Part shown: piece by piece, positions 61,536-64,000 of the stretch
How the letters are laid out: the number at the start of each line of letters is the position of its first letter
Position numbering within the stretch: position 1 is the first letter of the stretch
Origin: Spongiibacter nanhainus
Lineage (GTDB): Bacteria; Pseudomonadota; Gammaproteobacteria; Pseudomonadales; Spongiibacteraceae
DNA length: 64,000 nt
Direction: 5' to 3'
NCBI RefSeq assembly: GCF_016132545.1
Contig: NZ_CP066167.1
Location: 3,470,001 to 3,534,000, forward strand
Program-made: the position numbers and the translations under genes
The notes under the pieces: model-generated
Database searches by the model: none
The model's input: only the letters and a program-made list of their open reading frames with translations
Told to the model about the DNA's origin: nothing

Positions 61536-63766
61536 ATCACTTGGTAATTATAGTGTTTGCAGATCGGCAATTGGCGAACCGAGTCACCGGTCGCCGCCAA
61601 CAGCGCGTTGGCCAGGGCCGGTCCCACAGCGGGCACCCCCAGTTCGCCAACACCGCCGGGATCACCGTTGTTAGAAACAATATGGGTCTCCATTTCAGGG
61701 CACTGGTGCAAGCGAAGTACCGGGTAGTCATCAAAATTGCTTTGCTGAACCACACCGTCGCGCAGCTCGATATCGCCGAACAATACGCTGGACAGGGCGT
61801 AGACAATGCCCGATTCAATTTGCGCCACCACCAGATCAGGGTTAACTGCGGTGCCGCAATCCACTGCGCTGGTGATTTTGTGGATGCGGATCTCCCGATC
61901 CTCACTCACAGAGATTTCCACCACCTGGGCGATGCAACTCTGCCAGTGCCCCATCACCGCGATACCCTGAAAGCGATCGGAGGCCACATTGCCCCAGTTG
62001 GCAGCCTGGGCGGCGCTATCCAGAACGGTGCGGTAGCGGTCATTGCTCGCCAACATATTCCGCCGGAACTGGTAGGGGTCGGCGGACTGCCGCCGCGCCA
62101 GCTCATCGATAAAGCACTCTTGGGCAAAGACATCGGTGAACTTATTCACCGAGCGCATCCACAGCGCCGGCAGTGTCGGGTTAACTTTAAGGTGAAAATC
62201 CACCAGCACATTGTCGATGTCGTAGGGCATGCCGGTATCGAAATCAGTGAGCTTATCGAAGTCCGGCAGATCGGCCTGGTGAATATGATCGATAAATTCT
62301 TCGCCGTACTGGATGGCGGTCAGGTCCTGAGTGATGGCCCGGTGCTGCCAAGCGCTGATACCACCGCTTCGATCCACCGACGCCGCCACTCTCACCGCTG
62401 AAGCGGGGCGGTAGAAACCGCCCTTCATGTCATCTTCCCGGGTCCACACCACCTTCACCGGTTGCTGCACTCGGCGGGCAACCTGGCAGGCGTCCTGGAC
62501 AAAATCGGCAAAGGGATTACCCCGTCGGCCAAACGCGCCACCAGAAGGGAGGTTGTGGAAATTAATACGGCTGGGCGGCACACCCAACACAAAGGCGGCG
62601 GCGGCTTTGTCCAGAGTGGGCGACTGGCTACCTGTCCAGATATCCGCCTGCTGGCCATCGTAATCCACCACCACGTTGAGGGGCTCCATTGCCGCGTGAG
62701 CCATATGGGGGAAATGGAAGTCTGCGTCGACGTTGTCGGCCGCCAGAAATTTGGCAAAAGTGACCGAGCCATCCACCCGGGCGGGAATGCCTCGGACGTT
62801 TAATTTGAGTTGGTACTCACTGCGCAGCGCGTTGGAATCGGTGCGGGCCCCGGCCAGCTCACTCCAGTGTGTTTCCAGCGCTCTGCGACCTTTTTCCGCT
62901 GCCCAAAAGCTGTCCGCCACCACCGCAATACCAGCTGGAACGGTAAACACCTCCTGCACCCCTGACACCGCCAGTGCCGCATTGGCGTCGTAGTTCAGCG
63001 CTATGCCGTGAAAACGTGGCGGCCGGGCGATCACTGCTGTCAACATATTGGGCAGATCAACGTCCATGCCGTAGACCATACTGCCGTCGGTCTTGGCAGC
63101 GACATCCAGGCGCTGCCGATCGGTACCGATAATCTTAAACTGGGATGGCGACTTCAGTGACGGAGCCAGCGGTTCTGGCTGACTGGCGGCTTCGCCGGCC
63201 AGCTCGCCGTAGCTGGCATAGCGACCGCTGTCGTCGTGATAGACATAGCTGTTCTCTGTGCGCAGTGAGGACTTGCTCACTCCCCAGCGTTGGGCTGCTG
63301 CACCACAGAGCATATCCCGAATCGCAGCACCGGCCCGGCGCTGCTCGTCGAAGTAGCCTCGGGTGCAGGTACTGGCCACGGAGAACTGCACGGCCTTGAA
63401 AAAATAGGGGTTATTAAACGCCGCCGCGACCGGCGAGTGCTCGACACTCACCAACGACCAGTCGGCATCCAATTCTTCAGCCAGCATCATCGGCATTACC
63501 GTTAGGGCGCCCTGCCCCATCTCGGTAGCTCCCACGTAAACGGTAATGCGGTTGTCGGCACCGATCCGCATAAAATCTCCCAGTGCAGTGCCCTCAGCAC
63601 TGGATGTAGAGGAAACCTGCCCCGGGTCCGATAATTGCGCACGAGCATTAGTGCTACCGCCACCACCGCAGGCAATCAACACACCGCCACAGGCCAAAGT
63701 CGAAAAATGCAGGAAACGACGACGCGACAATCCGGCGTGCTTGGCGACAACTTTGTCTTGACTCAT
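61532..63766 (-). CDS. Tat-exported molybdopterin-binding aldehyde/isoquinoline oxidoreductase large subunit (IorB-like)
   Basis: A 744-residue xanthine dehydrogenase-family subunit. Its N-terminus carries a twin-arginine signal SRRRFLHFS followed by LACGGVLIACGG, the mark of periplasmic IorB-type enzymes. Motifs in order: GATEMGQGALTVMPMMLAEELDAD, GGAFGRRGNPFADFVQD (cofactor-binding), and GVGELGVPAVGPALANALLAATGD, with the active-site Glu in GVGE. It oxidises aldehydes or N-heterocycles to acids with electrons leaving through the 2Fe-2S subunit to cytochrome c. ATG 63766 has GAGAGGG ahead and lies 2 bp after the small-subunit stop. Substrate is unknown; an aldehyde fits the neighbourhood. 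Confidence 0.92.
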   Translation of the reverse strand: MSQDKVVAKHAGLSRRRFLHFSTLACGGVLIACGGGGSTNARAQLSDPGQVSSTSSAEGTALGDFMRIGADNRITVYVGATEMGQGALTVMPMMLAEELDADWSLVSVEHSPVAAAFNNPYFFKAVQFSVASTCTRGYFDEQRRAGAAIRDMLCGAAAQRWGVSKSSLRTENSYVYHDDSGRYASYGELAGEAASQPEPLAPSLKSPSQFKIIGTDRQRLDVAAKTDGSMVYGMDVDLPNMLTAVIARPPRFHGIALNYDANAALAVSGVQEVFTVPAGIAVVADSFWAAEKGRRALETHWSELAGARTDSNALRSEYQLKLNVRGIPARVDGSVTFAKFLAADNVDADFHFPHMAHAAMEPLNVVVDYDGQQADIWTGSQSPTLDKAAAAFVLGVPPSRINFHNLPSGGAFGRRGNPFADFVQDACQVARRVQQPVKVVWTREDDMKGGFYRPASAVRVAASVDRSGGISAWQHRAITQDLTAIQYGEEFIDHIHQADLPDFDKLTDFDTGMPYDIDNVLVDFHLKVNPTLPALWMRSVNKFTDVFAQECFIDELARRQSADPYQFRRNMLASNDRYRTVLDSAAQAANWGNVASDRFQGIAVMGHWQSCIAQVVEISVSEDREIRIHKITSAVDCGTAVNPDLVVAQIESGIVYALSSVLFGDIELRDGVVQQSNFDDYPVLRLHQCPEMETHIVSNNGDPGGVGELGVPAVGPALANALLAATGDSVRQLPICKHYNYQVI

Positions 63767-63768
63767 GA

Positions 63769-64000
63769 CTAGCCCTCTCCCGCCAGTTGGTGAATGGCCC
63801 GACGGATACGGGGATAAGTGCCGCAACGACAAATATTGCCGGACATGGCTTCATCGATATCCCGATCCGTAGGCGAGGCGTTATCTTTAAGTAGCGCGGT
63901 GGCCGCCATAATTTGCCCCGACTGGCAGTAACCGCACTGGGGCACGTTGATTTCCCGCCAGGCCTGCTGAACTTGAACCCCCACTGCGTCCTGAGCCATG
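63769..64000 (-). CDS. 2Fe-2S small subunit (IorA-like), N-terminus outside window
   Basis: The visible ~77 residues are the C-terminal domain of a [2Fe-2S] hydroxylase small subunit: [17 protein letters not shown] and [20 protein letters not shown], the second cluster with its four Cys ligands (CGYC and CRC). The plant-ferredoxin-like N-terminal cluster domain lies beyond position 64000. The in-frame ATG at 63999 is internal. Directly upstream of the large subunit, forming the usual iorA-iorB order. Confidence 0.9.
   Translation of the reverse strand, partial: MAQDAVGVQVQQAWREINVPQCGYCQSGQIMAATALLKDNASPTDRDIDEAMSGNICRCGTYPRIRRAIHQLAGEG

Overview
The window looks like chromosomal DNA of an aerobic, probably aquatic gammaproteobacterium. 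An affiliation near Cellvibrionales/Spongiibacteraceae-type Pseudomonadales is an inference from the gene repertoire: an E. coli-type bcsRQABZC/bcsEFG cellulose locus, many acyl-CoA/AMP-ligase/P450 catabolic genes, TetR and AraC regulators, and abundant c-type cytochrome lipoproteins. The DNA is moderately GC-rich throughout. The first 1.7 kb is the exception: a RepA-like ATPase fragment, a small orphan ORF and palindromic or repeated intergenic DNA suggest the end of an integrated mobile element.

Layout. 1-1.75 kb: mobile-element end. 1.8-11.3 kb: a TetR regulator divergent from a phosphotransferase plus a lipocalin-like protein, an ABC1/UbiB kinase, a metallo-beta-lactamase-fold hydrolase, an HDOD protein, a small cytochrome c, a stand-alone BLUF photoreceptor, a DUF3429 membrane protein and a 59-residue ORF. 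11.4-27.4 kb: a complete bacterial cellulose locus, with bcsR-Q-A-B-Z-C on the minus strand and bcsE-F-G1-G2 divergent on the plus strand. It carries two tandem BcsG phosphoethanolamine-transferase paralogues. 27.4-30.5 kb: a hotdog thioesterase, then an L,D-transpeptidase overlapped by a YcbK-like M15 peptidase. 30.5-43.6 kb: a catabolic island with a zinc alcohol dehydrogenase, three AraC-type regulators (two of them tandem paralogues), two acyl-CoA dehydrogenases, a thioesterase, a nitronate monooxygenase, an acyl-CoA ligase, a TetR regulator divergent from a cytochrome P450, and an RDD membrane protein.

43.8-57.2 kb is the most unusual region. Four large paralogous c-type cytochrome lipoproteins (731-833 residues) lie on the minus strand. 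Their last two heme motifs are spaced as I recall for rubber oxygenase RoxA. Between the fourth and third paralogues sits a compact TlpA thioredoxin - DUF4266 - DUF3570 - ApbE cassette. DUF3570 carries SGAS and SGAT motifs resembling ApbE flavinylation sites, and DUF4266 ends in a Gly/Cys-rich tail (GGGGCGCN). The array ends in a clear rho-independent terminator at 43.7 kb. My working hypothesis is an exported heme/flavin redox system, possibly oxidising a polymeric or hydrophobic substrate.

57.4-64 kb: an iron-dependent alcohol dehydrogenase, a CocE/NonD-family lipoprotein hydrolase, and a minus-strand aldehyde oxidase-type operon (2Fe-2S subunit, Tat-exported molybdopterin subunit, diheme cytochrome, membrane protein). 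Alcohol and aldehyde dehydrogenases, CoA ligase and acyl-CoA dehydrogenases around the cytochrome array could together process oxidised cleavage products to acyl-CoAs; this link is inferred from proximity only. No rRNA, tRNA, CRISPR array or complete insertion sequence was recognised.
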